54,672 nucleotides of DNA, from positions 1-54,672 of the forward strand of contig JAISPL010000015.1 in the NCBI GenBank assembly GCA_031274925.1, in the 5' to 3' direction. Below, piece after piece: positions 34,386 to 42,871 of the stretch (position 1 is the first letter of the stretch; the number at the start of each line of letters is the position of its first letter). The notes below the pieces were generated by a model. It was given only the letters and a program-made list of their open reading frames with translations. It did not search any database and had not been told where the DNA came from. Origin of the DNA: Syntrophobacterales bacterium (GTDB taxonomy: Bacteria; Desulfobacterota; Syntrophorhabdia; Syntrophorhabdales; Syntrophorhabdaceae). The position numbers were made by a program, and so were the translations under genes.

Positions 34386-35399
34386 CTATCTATTCTTGTA
34401 CATCCGGTCATAGTACTCAAGGTACTCACCGCTTATGATCCTCTCCCACCAGGATCTGTGGTCCATATACCAGGCCACTGTCTCTTCCATCCCTTTTTGA
34501 AATTCCATTTTTGTTTCGAAATTAAGGAAGTTCTTGATTTTCGTGGAATCAATGGCATACCTTCTGTCATGGCCCGGCCTGTCCTTCACGTAACGTATCA
34601 AGCTTTCAGGCTTCCCAAGGATGTTGAGAATAAGCTGGACAATTTCGATGTTGGTTCTTTCGTTTTCTCCGCCCACGTTATAGATATTGCCCGGCTCCCC
34701 CTTATGGAGTACCAAATCGATAGCCTCGCAATGGTCCGTCACATATATCCAGTCCCTTACGTTCATGCCGTCTCCATAGACCGGCAACTCCTTGTCATGC
34801 AGGGCATTACTAATGATAAGGGGAATCAATTTCTCTGGGAACTGGTAAGGCCCGTAATTATTGGAACATCTCGTTATGACCGTGGGGGTGCCATATGTTT
34901 TGTGGTATGCCATGGCGAGCAGGTCCGCCGATGTCTTGGACGCCGAGTAAGGACTGTTTGGGGCAAGTGGAGTATCCTCGCAAAATTTTCCCTCTTTCCC
35001 GAGAGAACCGTACACTTCATCGGTGGATATCTGGATAAAACGTTTCACACCTTTTTGCCTTGCCTGCTCAAGGAGCATAAAGGTGCCGGAGATATTCGTC
35101 CTCACGAAGGCATCAGGTTCCATGATACTTCTATCCACATGGGATTCTGCCGCAAAATTCACTACTATATCCACTCCATTGTTGAAAACCAAGGCTGTGT
35201 CTTCTTTCCCCGCAATATCTCCCCGTATAAAGGTATAGCGAGGATCATCCTCAATATCCTTAAGGTTTTCAAGGTTACCAGCATAGGTAAGATTGTCAAA
35301 ATTAACGATATAATACTGATACTTGGATAACATATGCCTTATGAAATTGCTCCCTATAAAGCCACAGCCTCCAGTAACAAGTATACGCATGTTATCCAT
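34386..35399 (-). CDS. rfbB: dTDP-glucose 4,6-dehydratase
   Basis: It converts dTDP-glucose to dTDP-4-keto-6-deoxyglucose with bound NAD+. It has 337 residues from the ATG at 35399 (another ATG three codons in is also possible). It shows GGCGFIGSNFI (about 11-21), FAAESHVDRS, ISTDEVYGSLG (Thr-Asp-Glu catalytic triplet region), YSASKTSADLL with the Tyr-x-x-x-Lys pair, and RCSNNYGPYQFPEKLIP. Typical length and motifs throughout. It overlaps the end of rfbC by eight bases and is preceded by GGGAGAGG inside rfbC, so the genes are translationally linked. Confidence 0.96.
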   Translation of the reverse strand: MDNMRILVTGGCGFIGSNFIRHMLSKYQYYIVNFDNLTYAGNLENLKDIEDDPRYTFIRGDIAGKEDTALVFNNGVDIVVNFAAESHVDRSIMEPDAFVRTNISGTFMLLEQARQKGVKRFIQISTDEVYGSLGKEGKFCEDTPLAPNSPYSASKTSADLLAMAYHKTYGTPTVITRCSNNYGPYQFPEKLIPLIISNALHDKELPVYGDGMNVRDWIYVTDHCEAIDLVLHKGEPGNIYNVGGENERTNIEIVQLILNILGKPESLIRYVKDRPGHDRRYAIDSTKIKNFLNFETKMEFQKGMEETVAWYMDHRSWWERIISGEYLEYYDRMYKNR

Positions 35400-35847
35400 C
35401 TTTCCTCTCCCATTTATAGGGTACGCCGTTCACATGAGGGTCAAGCCTATACTCGTCGGGATTCTCTCTATTATAGGGCTCGGTGGGAACATTGATCACG
35501 AGAGCCTCCTCGACGCTCACACATTTCCAGCCGTGATACACCATCCGAGGTACTTTCACAATCATGGGATTATGATCTCCGATAAAGAAATCATTAACCT
35601 CACCTCTGGTTGAAGACTCTTCCCGGTCATCAAAGAGGGCTAGTTTCAGCATCCCTTTTACGCACGTGATAAAATCGTCCTGTTTTTTATGGTAGTGCCA
35701 TGCTTTCACGACTCCAGGATATGTAGTCGTGAGATAGACCTGGCCAAAGTGGACAAAAAAATTATCGTCATTTCTCAATATTTCCATAAGTCTTCCCCTT
35801 TCATCGGGGATAAGTCTTAATTGTCTCGTAATTACACCATCAATCAT
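35392..35847 (-). CDS. rfbC: dTDP-4-dehydrorhamnose 3,5-epimerase family protein (short type)
   Basis: A 151-residue cupin. RmlC proteins are usually 180-190 residues; this is the shorter relative often found in rfb clusters. It starts at the ATG at 35847 (MIDGVITRQLRLIPDERG); a longer in-frame reading overlaps rfbA and is rejected. WHYHKKQDDF (about 50-59) replaces the RmlC segment G-L-H-Y-Q and keeps a His for catalysis; VYHGWKCVS and NVPTEPYNRENPDE follow. It could be a 3,5-epimerase or a related 3- or 4-keto sugar epimerase or isomerase. Its place between rfbA and rfbB makes the rhamnose role the best guess. Confidence 0.82.
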   Translation of the reverse strand: MIDGVITRQLRLIPDERGRLMEILRNDDNFFVHFGQVYLTTTYPGVVKAWHYHKKQDDFITCVKGMLKLALFDDREESSTRGEVNDFFIGDHNPMIVKVPRMVYHGWKCVSVEEALVINVPTEPYNRENPDEYRLDPHVNGVPYKWERKDG

Positions 35848-35860
35848 GCCCGCCTCTCTC

Positions 35861-36592
35861 TTAATCTCTATTGTTTGCGCCGGTCTGCGACACGAGAATA
35901 TTGGCCCTAAGTAGCGACTCGAAAGTGCCTGCATCCGTCCACCATCCCTGAAGCATCTCCCAAGTCATGGTCTCCTCCTTCACGTACGCGTTGTTCACAT
36001 CAGTAATCTCGAATTCCCCTCTCTCGGATGGTTTCAAAGTTTTCACGATATCGAACACTCGGCCGTCGTACATATAGATGCCGATTACCGCCAGATTGCT
36101 CTTTGGCTCCTTCGGCTTTTCCACAATATTTACAAGCTTGTCATCTATAATTTCAGCGACACCGAACCTTTCGGGATCAGGCACTTCCTTGAGGAGTATC
36201 TTGGCCCCTTTCCCCTGAGCTTTGAAGTCTTCTACGGCTTTTATGATATTCCGCTCTATGATATTATCGCCGAGAACTACGCAGATCGGCTCGCCATCGG
36301 CAAAGTACTCGGCAAGAGCCAGAGCATCCGCAATGCCGCCTTCACCTTCCTGGTATGTGTAGTTTATATGTTTCAAGCCGAACTCTCTGCCGTTTCCCAT
36401 GAGTCTGAGGAAATCGCCGGCATGATTGCCTCCGGTGACGATCATGATATCCGTAATACCAGCCCTGATGAGAGTCTCAATAGGGTAAAATATCATGGGC
36501 CTGTCATAAATAGGCAGCAGATGCTTGTTCGTGATCTTTGTGAGGGGGCTCAGCCTTGAACCAAGGCCTCCCGCCAATATTATACCTTTCAT
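35861..36592 (-). CDS. rfbA: Glucose-1-phosphate thymidylyltransferase (short form)
   Basis: It makes dTDP-glucose from dTTP and glucose-1-phosphate. It has 243 residues, the shorter RmlA-like form lacking the C-terminal extension of E. coli RmlA (about 290). The nucleotide loop GGLGSRLSPLTK (8-19) is followed by KHLLPIYDRPMI, GEGGIADALALA, VVLGDNI (the metal-binding Asp) and GEFEITDVNNAY; the family Lys is in IVEKPKEP. The ATG at 36592 has a perfect AGGAGG and overlaps the lptD stop by four bases (ATGA). It opens the rhamnose part of the operon. Confidence 0.92.
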   Translation of the reverse strand: MKGIILAGGLGSRLSPLTKITNKHLLPIYDRPMIFYPIETLIRAGITDIMIVTGGNHAGDFLRLMGNGREFGLKHINYTYQEGEGGIADALALAEYFADGEPICVVLGDNIIERNIIKAVEDFKAQGKGAKILLKEVPDPERFGVAEIIDDKLVNIVEKPKEPKSNLAVIGIYMYDGRVFDIVKTLKPSERGEFEITDVNNAYVKEETMTWEMLQGWWTDAGTFESLLRANILVSQTGANNRD

Positions 36593-38733
36593 GGAATTAT
36601 GCCTCCTGTTATCATCCCTCCCGGCCCTGAGGTCCTCGTAATTCCCGCGAGATCGACAGACAATCTGACGGTCGTATCCCGGGGCCTCACTGATTGAATT
36701 AGGGACAGATTTAAGGCCCAGCATCCGGGATGATAGACGATCTGGTAAAGGGTATTGATCCACGTCTGATCCGTGAAAGAATACCGTATATGATAACGGA
36801 GGTCAAACGACTTGTAGGTTGCCCCCATATCGAATACAGCCTCGTTGTTGTTGAGCGCTGTGCTGTATGTATGATAAATATTCATGAAATATTGTTTGGG
36901 GACACTGTAATACAGGCTATTTATCATCGAAACAAGACCCTGTCCTCCGGTGCTCCAAGTTGTCTGGTTCACATATCCAAAATCTTTCCATGGATGCAGT
37001 GTTAACTTTGAATTGATGTCTGAAAACCTTCCTCCGGAGCCTTTGTAATCCAAGGATGGGTCTAGATTCCCCGAAAATCCGTAAGTCTGCGATACCTCAA
37101 AGACGGAAATCTCCTTCGAAGTTCCTGAAGTCAAAGCATAGAGGTAGTGATTGAAAGAATAGGTGATCGTATTCTGTTGAGTGATCCTGTCGTAGGGATC
37201 AGCCGAAGAAATATTACTTGATGAACCGTTAGGAATGAACGTATACTTGAGTCGCGGCTTTATCAAGCTCTGCATCTGACCGAGGTTAAGAAAATCAAGA
37301 TTATAATTCCTTATCAGTTGTATGTTCGCGTCTCCCTCCACCTTCATGGCATGACGCTCCGAGGTCGAACTCCCGCTTTCATTGGCGGCATGGTCTATCA
37401 AGTAAGCCGTTTCATAAAAGGTTGCATTGAAAAGGAAGTTTACCCCGTTCCATGAATATGGCAGTCTAACCCTCGGTTCAAAGGCAAGCCTTGTAAACGT
37501 GGTCCCCTGTTCCCGATAAAAATTGTTCAAATCAAAGTAGAAGTTGGTATAGAACTTGTTTTTCATGATGGGAATATATTCGGTAAAAAAGGTCGCGCGA
37601 GGCAGGTATTTAAACGTTGCGTCGTTATCTTTCACGGTCAGGTTTCTGAAATATGCCGCTTCTACAGTGAGAAGTGACGCAGTGAAAGGCTTTTCTACGT
37701 ACGCAGTTGATTTCAAAAGGTGCTCCGCCCTTTTTGCCGGTGTGATGCCGAAGTCAAGGACAACATCTTTATCCGACACGAAGTCAACGTTAGCCTTAAA
37801 AGTAAGATCTTTCCCTATCAGTTGTTCATGCCTTCCAGTCAATTCCCATCTTGTATTGCCGTAGTCACGGTCGGATATGATCTTGTAATCCCACTCGCCC
37901 TTCAAATCTTGCCGGATAAAATATCTGAATTCAGAACCCAACAGAACTCCTCTGTTTTGAATGAATTGAGCGTAAAACGTCGCATCTTTATCTTTAGAGA
38001 TGGCCCAGTAATACGATTCCTTAAATTTAAAGCCATCCCTGCTTGATGTTACGATTTCTGGAAGGAGAAACCCAGATTGTCTCTCAGCCTTCACCGGAAA
38101 AAAACCGCCGGGTATATAAAAAACTGGCACGTCCAGGATATAGAATTTCATGCCTTTTGTCCTTGCAAAGCCCTCCACCGTCACCTTGGTGTTGTCGGCA
38201 GTAAACTTCCACGCAGGCGCCGAAGGTCCTTCTATATTGCATGCGGTAAACTGGCCTCTCTTGATCTCGTATTCATTCTCCCCTAATTTCTCTATTTCAC
38301 TGCCCACAATACTGAAATTGCCCTGTTTTATAAGTATCTTTCCTTTTTCTATCATGCCGGTCTTAGTGGCGAGGTTTAAATACATTTTATCCGAATAAAT
38401 CACGTCCTCCCCTTCCCTGAACACCACGTTGCCCTCTGCGTATACATCTTCAGTAGCCTTGTTGTAGCGCACGTAATCGGCAGTCAATTTCCTTATTCCT
38501 TCTTTTATCTCCACGTCACCCTTGGCTACATAGGTATCCACCTCCTTGTCGTACTGAAGAGAGTCAGCCAAAATGTCGACAGACCCTGTTGCCCTTGCCT
38601 GAGCACTATCGGGCTTGGCAGGTGAGGAATATTTTTTATTGAGGGCGCCAAATTGCCCATAGACGGTCAAAGGGATCACCATGATACCTATGAACAGAAT
38701 TAAGAGGGTGATTCTTTTAAATTGAACCGCCAA
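36589..38733 (-). CDS. lptD: LPS-assembly outer-membrane protein LptD
   Basis: This is the outer-membrane barrel that inserts lipopolysaccharide into the outer leaflet. It has 714 residues (E. coli 784). A signal peptide covers about residues 1-26 (ending VYGQ), then an OstA/LptA-like jellyroll (SVDILADSLQYDKEVDTY through about residue 210), then a long barrel rich in alternating strands to the C-terminus. Phrases FYILDVPVFYIPGGFFPVK and RQSGFLLPEI are family signatures. Only two Cys are seen in the mature chain, Cys165 and about Cys671, compared with four in E. coli, so a single inter-domain disulfide may replace the pair. It ends in an overlap with rfbA and starts inside the 3' end of folC (17 bases). 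Confidence 0.93.
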   Translation of the reverse strand: MAVQFKRITLLILFIGIMVIPLTVYGQFGALNKKYSSPAKPDSAQARATGSVDILADSLQYDKEVDTYVAKGDVEIKEGIRKLTADYVRYNKATEDVYAEGNVVFREGEDVIYSDKMYLNLATKTGMIEKGKILIKQGNFSIVGSEIEKLGENEYEIKRGQFTACNIEGPSAPAWKFTADNTKVTVEGFARTKGMKFYILDVPVFYIPGGFFPVKAERQSGFLLPEIVTSSRDGFKFKESYYWAISKDKDATFYAQFIQNRGVLLGSEFRYFIRQDLKGEWDYKIISDRDYGNTRWELTGRHEQLIGKDLTFKANVDFVSDKDVVLDFGITPAKRAEHLLKSTAYVEKPFTASLLTVEAAYFRNLTVKDNDATFKYLPRATFFTEYIPIMKNKFYTNFYFDLNNFYREQGTTFTRLAFEPRVRLPYSWNGVNFLFNATFYETAYLIDHAANESGSSTSERHAMKVEGDANIQLIRNYNLDFLNLGQMQSLIKPRLKYTFIPNGSSSNISSADPYDRITQQNTITYSFNHYLYALTSGTSKEISVFEVSQTYGFSGNLDPSLDYKGSGGRFSDINSKLTLHPWKDFGYVNQTTWSTGGQGLVSMINSLYYSVPKQYFMNIYHTYSTALNNNEAVFDMGATYKSFDLRYHIRYSFTDQTWINTLYQIVYHPGCWALNLSLIQSVRPRDTTVRLSVDLAGITRTSGPGGMITGGIIP

Positions 38734-39982
38734 TAATTGACCTCGCCTCTCCTATGGTATACATTGATCCGGTAACAACGATGAGATCCTCGTCACCAGC
38801 TGCACTTTGCGCCTCGGCAAGTGCGTCTTTCACGCTTTCAATAATGCGGGCACCTTTTACATAATCCTGGAGACAAAACGGGGAAAGAGCCCTTTCTACA
38901 TGAGGTCTAGTAAGGATCACAATATCAAACAAAGGTAGTATCTCGTTCAATATCTCCTCATATGCCTTATCTCTCATGACGCCGAAAACAAGAATTTTCT
39001 TCTTCCCCGAGTAATGGCTCCGTAAATAATCCTTCAAAGCGCGTGCGCCATGAACATTGTGCGCCCCATCAAATAATACGGTCGGCCTCGACTTCACGAC
39101 CTCCAATCGCCCTGGCCACTCAACATTGGAAAGCCCGGCCCTCACGTCTTTTTCGTTCAGACAAAAACCTGATAGCGTCAGACATTCGGTTGCTGCGAGA
39201 GCCAGCGCCCCGTTTCGAAGCTGATGATCGCCTTTGAGATTTACAAAAATATTTTTGAATCTTTTGTTTAGGCTCTCATAGGTCATGCACTGGTCGGACT
39301 CTTTGCTGCAACGGAAATCCTTGCCAAGCGCAAATACTGCACTTCCCTTGTTGCGGGCCTCCTCTTCTATCACTCGCAGCACAAGGCCGTAGGCTCCCGT
39401 GACCACTGGTACGCCACTCTTTATGATACCCGCCTTTTCCCGGGCTATATCGAAAATTTCATTGCCAAGGCAGTCCATATGATCGTAGTCAACGTTTGTG
39501 ATAATGCTCACCAGAGGCAACACCGCATTAGTGGAATCAAGCCTACCTCCGAGACCCGTCTCAATAACACAAATATCTGTCTGTCTTTCAAAAAAAAATT
39601 CAAAAGCAAGGGCAGTCGTAAAGTCGAAATAAGTAAAGAACTTCTCCTCGTCGGTTTCTCTGACCTTATTTCTTAACCAGTTTGCAATGTCTGCTACTTC
39701 TTCTTCCCTGATCTCTACTTCGTTAACCGAAATTCTTTCTGTAAACGAGACAAGATGGGGGGACGTATATTTCCCCACCTTATACCCTCCCTCTAACAGC
39801 ATACGGGAAAGCATGGACGCTACTGAACCCTTGCCGTTCGTTCCAGCCACATGGACAGTTTTTATGCGTCGGTGTGGATTATTGAGAAGATTAAGAATCC
39901 ACTCTATATTTTCAAGCCCAAATACCGCCCCGAACTTCTCAAGGCCGGCAAGATACCTAAGGGTCTCTTCATAGCCCTTCAT
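38717..39982 (-). CDS. folC: Bifunctional folylpolyglutamate / dihydrofolate synthase
   Basis: It adds glutamate to dihydropteroate and to folates, with ATP. It has 421 residues, usual for FolC (Mur ligase family). The P-loop GTNGKGS is at residues 47-53 and is followed by KYTSPHLVSFTERI, the folate-binding loop; then TTALAFEFF, ETGLGGRLDSTN, the DYDHM segment, and the C-terminal GAHNVHGARAL and LTRPHVERAL. The start overlaps the accD stop by four bases and the 3' end overlaps lptD. The accD-folC pairing is common in proteobacteria. Confidence 0.95.
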   Translation of the reverse strand: MKGYEETLRYLAGLEKFGAVFGLENIEWILNLLNNPHRRIKTVHVAGTNGKGSVASMLSRMLLEGGYKVGKYTSPHLVSFTERISVNEVEIREEEVADIANWLRNKVRETDEEKFFTYFDFTTALAFEFFFERQTDICVIETGLGGRLDSTNAVLPLVSIITNVDYDHMDCLGNEIFDIAREKAGIIKSGVPVVTGAYGLVLRVIEEEARNKGSAVFALGKDFRCSKESDQCMTYESLNKRFKNIFVNLKGDHQLRNGALALAATECLTLSGFCLNEKDVRAGLSNVEWPGRLEVVKSRPTVLFDGAHNVHGARALKDYLRSHYSGKKKILVFGVMRDKAYEEILNEILPLFDIVILTRPHVERALSPFCLQDYVKGARIIESVKDALAEAQSAAGDEDLIVVTGSMYTIGEARSIIGGSI

Positions 39983-40842
39983 GTAACCAGCGATAACAAC
40001 GTGTAAAGCTTCTGTTTCAGCTCTTTTCTCGGTACTATCATATCAATCATGCCATGTTCTAGGAGGTATTCAGCTCTCTGAAAGCCTTTGGGCAACTCCT
40101 CTTTTATGGTATCCTTGATCACTCTTGGGCCAGCAAAACCTATCATCGCCTTCGGCTCGGCAATGATGATATCTCCAAGCATACCCATACTCGCGGTCAC
40201 CCCTCCGAGAGTCGGGTCCGTGAGCACTGAAATATACGGAACACCAGCAGATTTCAGCCTGTAAATTGCACCTGACACTTTAGACATCTGCATAAGGGAC
40301 ATAATGCCTTCCTGCATTCTCGCCCCCCCCGAAGAACAAAAAAGGATCGTGGGTATTTTCTTGTCCGCCCCCTCCTCCATGATTCTCGTAATTTTCTCAC
40401 CAGCCACGGACCCAAGGCTGCCGCCCATAAAGGTAAAATCGAATATAGCAACCAAAACCTCTATCCCTCCTATCTTTCCTTTGCCGCAGTATAACGAATC
40501 CTTTTTCTTCGTCGCCTCTTGGGTCTCTTGGAGCCTGTTCTTGTAAGGCTTTGTATCCTTAAACCGGAGAAAATCTACAGGCTCTATTTTTTTGAATAGC
40601 TCCGCAAAAGACCCTTTATCAAAGGTAAGGGATACTCTGGTTTCAACCGTAATAGGAAAATGATACGAACACTTCAGACAGACGCTCTGATTACGTTCCA
40701 CCTCTTTCTTGTACAGGAGTTCTTGGCACGAGCTGCATTTAATCCAAAGCGATTCCTCGCGAACCGCTTTTTTTATCTCTTTTTCAATATCTATTTCTTT
40801 GTGAGGCTTAGTCTCACTTTCTTTCTTTCTGAATAATCCCAT
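39979..40842 (-). CDS. accD: Acetyl-CoA carboxylase carboxyltransferase beta subunit
   Basis: It transfers CO2 from carboxybiotin to acetyl-CoA together with AccA, making malonyl-CoA. It has 287 residues (E. coli 304). The N-terminal zinc ribbon is Cys36, Cys39, Cys55, Cys58; the crotonase-fold core has SSGGARMQEG, GGVTASMGMLGD and AGPRVI. It is the first gene of an eight-gene minus-strand run that ends at the LpxH-like gene. A short GGAAA is the only ribosome-binding candidate before the ATG. Together with the two FabH-like proteins it feeds fatty-acid and LPS acyl supply. Confidence 0.96.
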   Translation of the reverse strand: MGLFRKKESETKPHKEIDIEKEIKKAVREESLWIKCSSCQELLYKKEVERNQSVCLKCSYHFPITVETRVSLTFDKGSFAELFKKIEPVDFLRFKDTKPYKNRLQETQEATKKKDSLYCGKGKIGGIEVLVAIFDFTFMGGSLGSVAGEKITRIMEEGADKKIPTILFCSSGGARMQEGIMSLMQMSKVSGAIYRLKSAGVPYISVLTDPTLGGVTASMGMLGDIIIAEPKAMIGFAGPRVIKDTIKEELPKGFQRAEYLLEHGMIDMIVPRKELKQKLYTLLSLVT

Positions 40843-40894
40843 TGTTCAATTTCCAGTTGATTTTTTGTTAGAAAGCTACCAAAATAAGTATGTC

Positions 40895-41533
40895 ATGTCA
40901 ATAAAAAGGGTCACTATACCAGCTCATTACAACCTTGAAGGTATTTTGAGAACAGGAAGCCGCGGCGCAGGTGTAGTGATATGCCATCCCAATCCGCTCT
41001 ACGGAGGAAGCATGTTCAATAATGTGGTGGATGCCATTGAAGAAGGATTCTCGTCAAAGAATTTCACCGCCCTGAGGTTCAATTTCCGGGGAGTGGGAGA
41101 GAGCGCTGGAGTTTACGGCGGCGGAGACGGTGAGATAGATGATCTGACTGCTGCTCTCAGCTTCCTAAAGAGCCATTTATCATCCGACGCACACGTGACA
41201 CTTGCCGGTTATTCCTTCGGGGCTTGGATCTGCAGTCGCGCTGCAGCCCGGCTTGGTAATATAGACCGCCTCTTTCTTGTGGCATATCCTTTTGCTTTTT
41301 ATGGGACGGAAGAATTGAAGGCCTTTTCGGGCAAAATCTATCTTGTCGGCGGCACCCGAGATGAACTAGGCCCCAAAGAGGCTCTCCTTGATTTTTACCA
41401 AAACCTGGCGCTGATTGACAAATACCTTAAAATCATACCCACTGACCATTTTTACTGGGGGAAAGAGGAAGAAATAGCGCAGCTCATAAGGGAACAAGTG
41501 GGTCTTGAAGACCAGTCCGGAACCGGAGACTAA
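40895..41533 (+). CDS. Alpha/beta hydrolase
   Basis: A 212-residue hydrolase from the ATG at 40895; a TTG ten codons upstream is possible, and neither has a strong ribosome-binding site. The order is HPNPLYGGSM (31-40), RFNFRGVGES (61-70), nucleophile elbow GYSFGAW (Ser107), an Asp in GTRDELG and the His in TDHFYWG. This matches the small COG2945-type hydrolases (dienelactone-hydrolase fold) of unknown substrate. No signal peptide, so cytoplasmic. It is divergent from accD with a 52-base gap and may share its control region. Confidence 0.88.
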   Translation: MSIKRVTIPAHYNLEGILRTGSRGAGVVICHPNPLYGGSMFNNVVDAIEEGFSSKNFTALRFNFRGVGESAGVYGGGDGEIDDLTAALSFLKSHLSSDAHVTLAGYSFGAWICSRAAARLGNIDRLFLVAYPFAFYGTEELKAFSGKIYLVGGTRDELGPKEALLDFYQNLALIDKYLKIIPTDHFYWGKEEEIAQLIREQVGLEDQSGTGD

Positions 41534-41542
41534 AGTTCCCAT

Positions 41543-41925
41543 CTATTCAATCCTCATAATAAGATAAAGATTCGTGACGGACTTGTCTTTGTCTTCCTGC
41601 ACGCGGCAATCGCTCATAACAATTTTTGCGGACCCGATTTCTTTGGCCTTCAGACGCTACACGTTCCAGATCAGGCCCACCGATCCAGCCCGCGCGCCAC
41701 TATTGTCTCCTTGAAAGTTACTTCAAGACGCTTCTTATAAAAGTACTGAACTCATCAAATTGCCTTAATAGCCTGCCGTCCCGACTACACGGCGCGAACG
41801 TACATGTCATCACGATAGAGACATAGCTGGTGTTCACCCCCACATTAAAATGGTTTGGATCACCTGTAAATCTTTCAGGTTCAAGCGTCCATATATTTCT
41901 GATAAAATCATAAGGAGATTTTGCT
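41543..41925 (-). pseudogene. Decayed gene, family not recognised
   Basis: The minus strand reads as one protein broken by frameshifts. From about 41925: SPYDFIRNIWTLEPERF, then NHFNVGVNTSYVSIVMTCTF and FDEFSTF; in a second frame RLEVTFKETIVARGLDRWA; in a third, after a TAG, RLKAKEIGSAKIVMSDC and NLYLIMRIE, ending at the TAG at 41543-41545. The pieces are contiguous, protein-like and free of an ATG with a ribosome-binding site at the front. It appears to be the C-terminal part of a lost gene, possibly envelope-related. I cannot name the family. Confidence 0.4.
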
Positions 41926-41977
41926 TATAAGCTTTTCAAACGACTTACCAGATTGTACGTCAGGAGAAATGTATGGA

Positions 41978-42028
41978 GGTGTTCTTTTAAGCTCTTTATG
42001 ACTGCCATAAAGAGCTTAAAAGAACACC
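41978..42028. repeat. Perfect 23-bp inverted repeat
   Basis: Arms 41978-42000 and 42006-42028 are exactly complementary around ACTGC. There is no T-run on either side, so it is not a standard terminator. It may be a relic of a mobile element, a cruciform-type site or a processing signal. Confidence 0.8.
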
Positions 42029-42197
42029 CACCAATTTCCCGCCCTATCTCAAGAAGTCCGATCATTGTTTTGAATCTAGGACACCATCATTTTCATGAAA
42101 GATCTAAACCCATCAATGACCTTATGTATCATAAAATAACTATCCATTATTTCATTATGTTACAATTCAATATGGTACTTATTTTCAAAATATGAGG

Positions 42198-42226
42198 TTG
42201 ACAAGATATATGGATCTGTTTATGTT
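42198..42226 (+). promoter_or_regulatory. Promoter very close to the transglycosylase start
   Basis: TTGACA (42198-42203), 17-base spacer, TATGTT (42221-42226). The transcription start should fall near 42232-42234, only 2-4 bases before the ATG at 42236, implying a leaderless or nearly leaderless message. Confidence 0.6.
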
Positions 42227-42235
42227 AAGTGCAAT

Positions 42236-42847
42236 ATGAATGCTCTCAGAAAAGCAGCAGCCGCGTCCATTCCCCTTACCGTGCTCTTATGTTTTACTTA
42301 TGGACATTTCCATCAAGTCAAGATTTCGACTCCCCATGAGGCCACAAAAGAACAGATTGTCCAAAAAATAATCCAACACATGGAAAACGAAAGTGTGAGC
42401 TTCGAAGACGAAGCACTCTGGAGTAGCGCAGAGATTATTTACGAGGAATCAAGACAGAAGCGTATAGACTACAGGCTCGTACTGGCAGTCATGAAGGTAG
42501 AGAGCAATTTCCAGCATGACGCGGTATCCAACCGTGGGGCAAGGGGACTCCTTCAACTGATGCCTTCGGTGGCCAAATTTATTGCAAAAGACGCGGGAAT
42601 TCAATGGCATGGAGTGAAGACCCTTGACGAGCCTACGAAGAATATAAAGATAGGCATCCATCATCTTTCTAGTCTGCTTGATGACTTTGAAAGTCTGAAT
42701 CTCGCCCTTCATGCGTATCATGTGGGACCCACCAGACTAAAGGAAATTCTCTCGGAACAGCATAAGCCTGACAAGAAATTTCTCAATCTCGTTCTTAAGG
42801 AATACAAAAATAATAAAGCCTCCCTCCCCGAACCCAACCTCCTTTAA
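42236..42847 (+). CDS. Lytic transglycosylase (SLT domain)
   Basis: It cleaves peptidoglycan glycan strands in the periplasm, leaving 1,6-anhydro ends. It has 203 residues with an N-terminal signal or anchor helix (about residues 5-24). The SLT domain covers about 75-185: LVLAVMKVESNF with catalytic Glu89, SNRGARGLLQLMP (98-110), NIKIGIHHLSSLL and ALHAYHVGP, the usual order ES...GLMQLMP...AYNAGP. His stands where AYNAGP has Asn (AYHVGP), a minor variant. No ribosome-binding site is seen and the promoter abuts the ATG. It precedes mfd by 278 bases, with a separate promoter candidate between. Confidence 0.9.
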   Translation: MNALRKAAAASIPLTVLLCFTYGHFHQVKISTPHEATKEQIVQKIIQHMENESVSFEDEALWSSAEIIYEESRQKRIDYRLVLAVMKVESNFQHDAVSNRGARGLLQLMPSVAKFIAKDAGIQWHGVKTLDEPTKNIKIGIHHLSSLLDDFESLNLALHAYHVGPTRLKEILSEQHKPDKKFLNLVLKEYKNNKASLPEPNLL

Positions 42848-42862
42848 AATATTTTCATAAAT

Positions 42863-42871
42863 TGGTATAAT
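42863..42871 (+). promoter_or_regulatory. Extended -10 promoter candidate before mfd
   Basis: TGGTATAAT is an extended -10 (TGn plus perfect TATAAT). No good -35 is seen, as is usual for such promoters. It would give mfd a leader of about 250 bases, in which no gene is visible. Confidence 0.45.

Larger units (their letters stand above)
41534..42235. other. Gap with decayed gene, dyad and slt promoter
   Basis: The 700-base gap between the hydrolase and the lytic transglycosylase contains the pseudogene at 41543-41925, the 23-bp dyad at 41978-42028, an AT-rich tract (42060-42190) and the promoter at 42198-42226. No intact gene is supported. Confidence 0.5.

Noticed and set aside
36593-36763. 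57-codon upstream extension of rfbA
   Set aside because: It lies within the lptD 3' end and has non-protein composition. The ATG at 36592 has a perfect AGGAGG site and begins the family's MKGIILAGG.
41978-42028. Calling the dyad a rho-independent terminator
   Set aside because: The stem is long but AT-rich, with no T-run after either arm.
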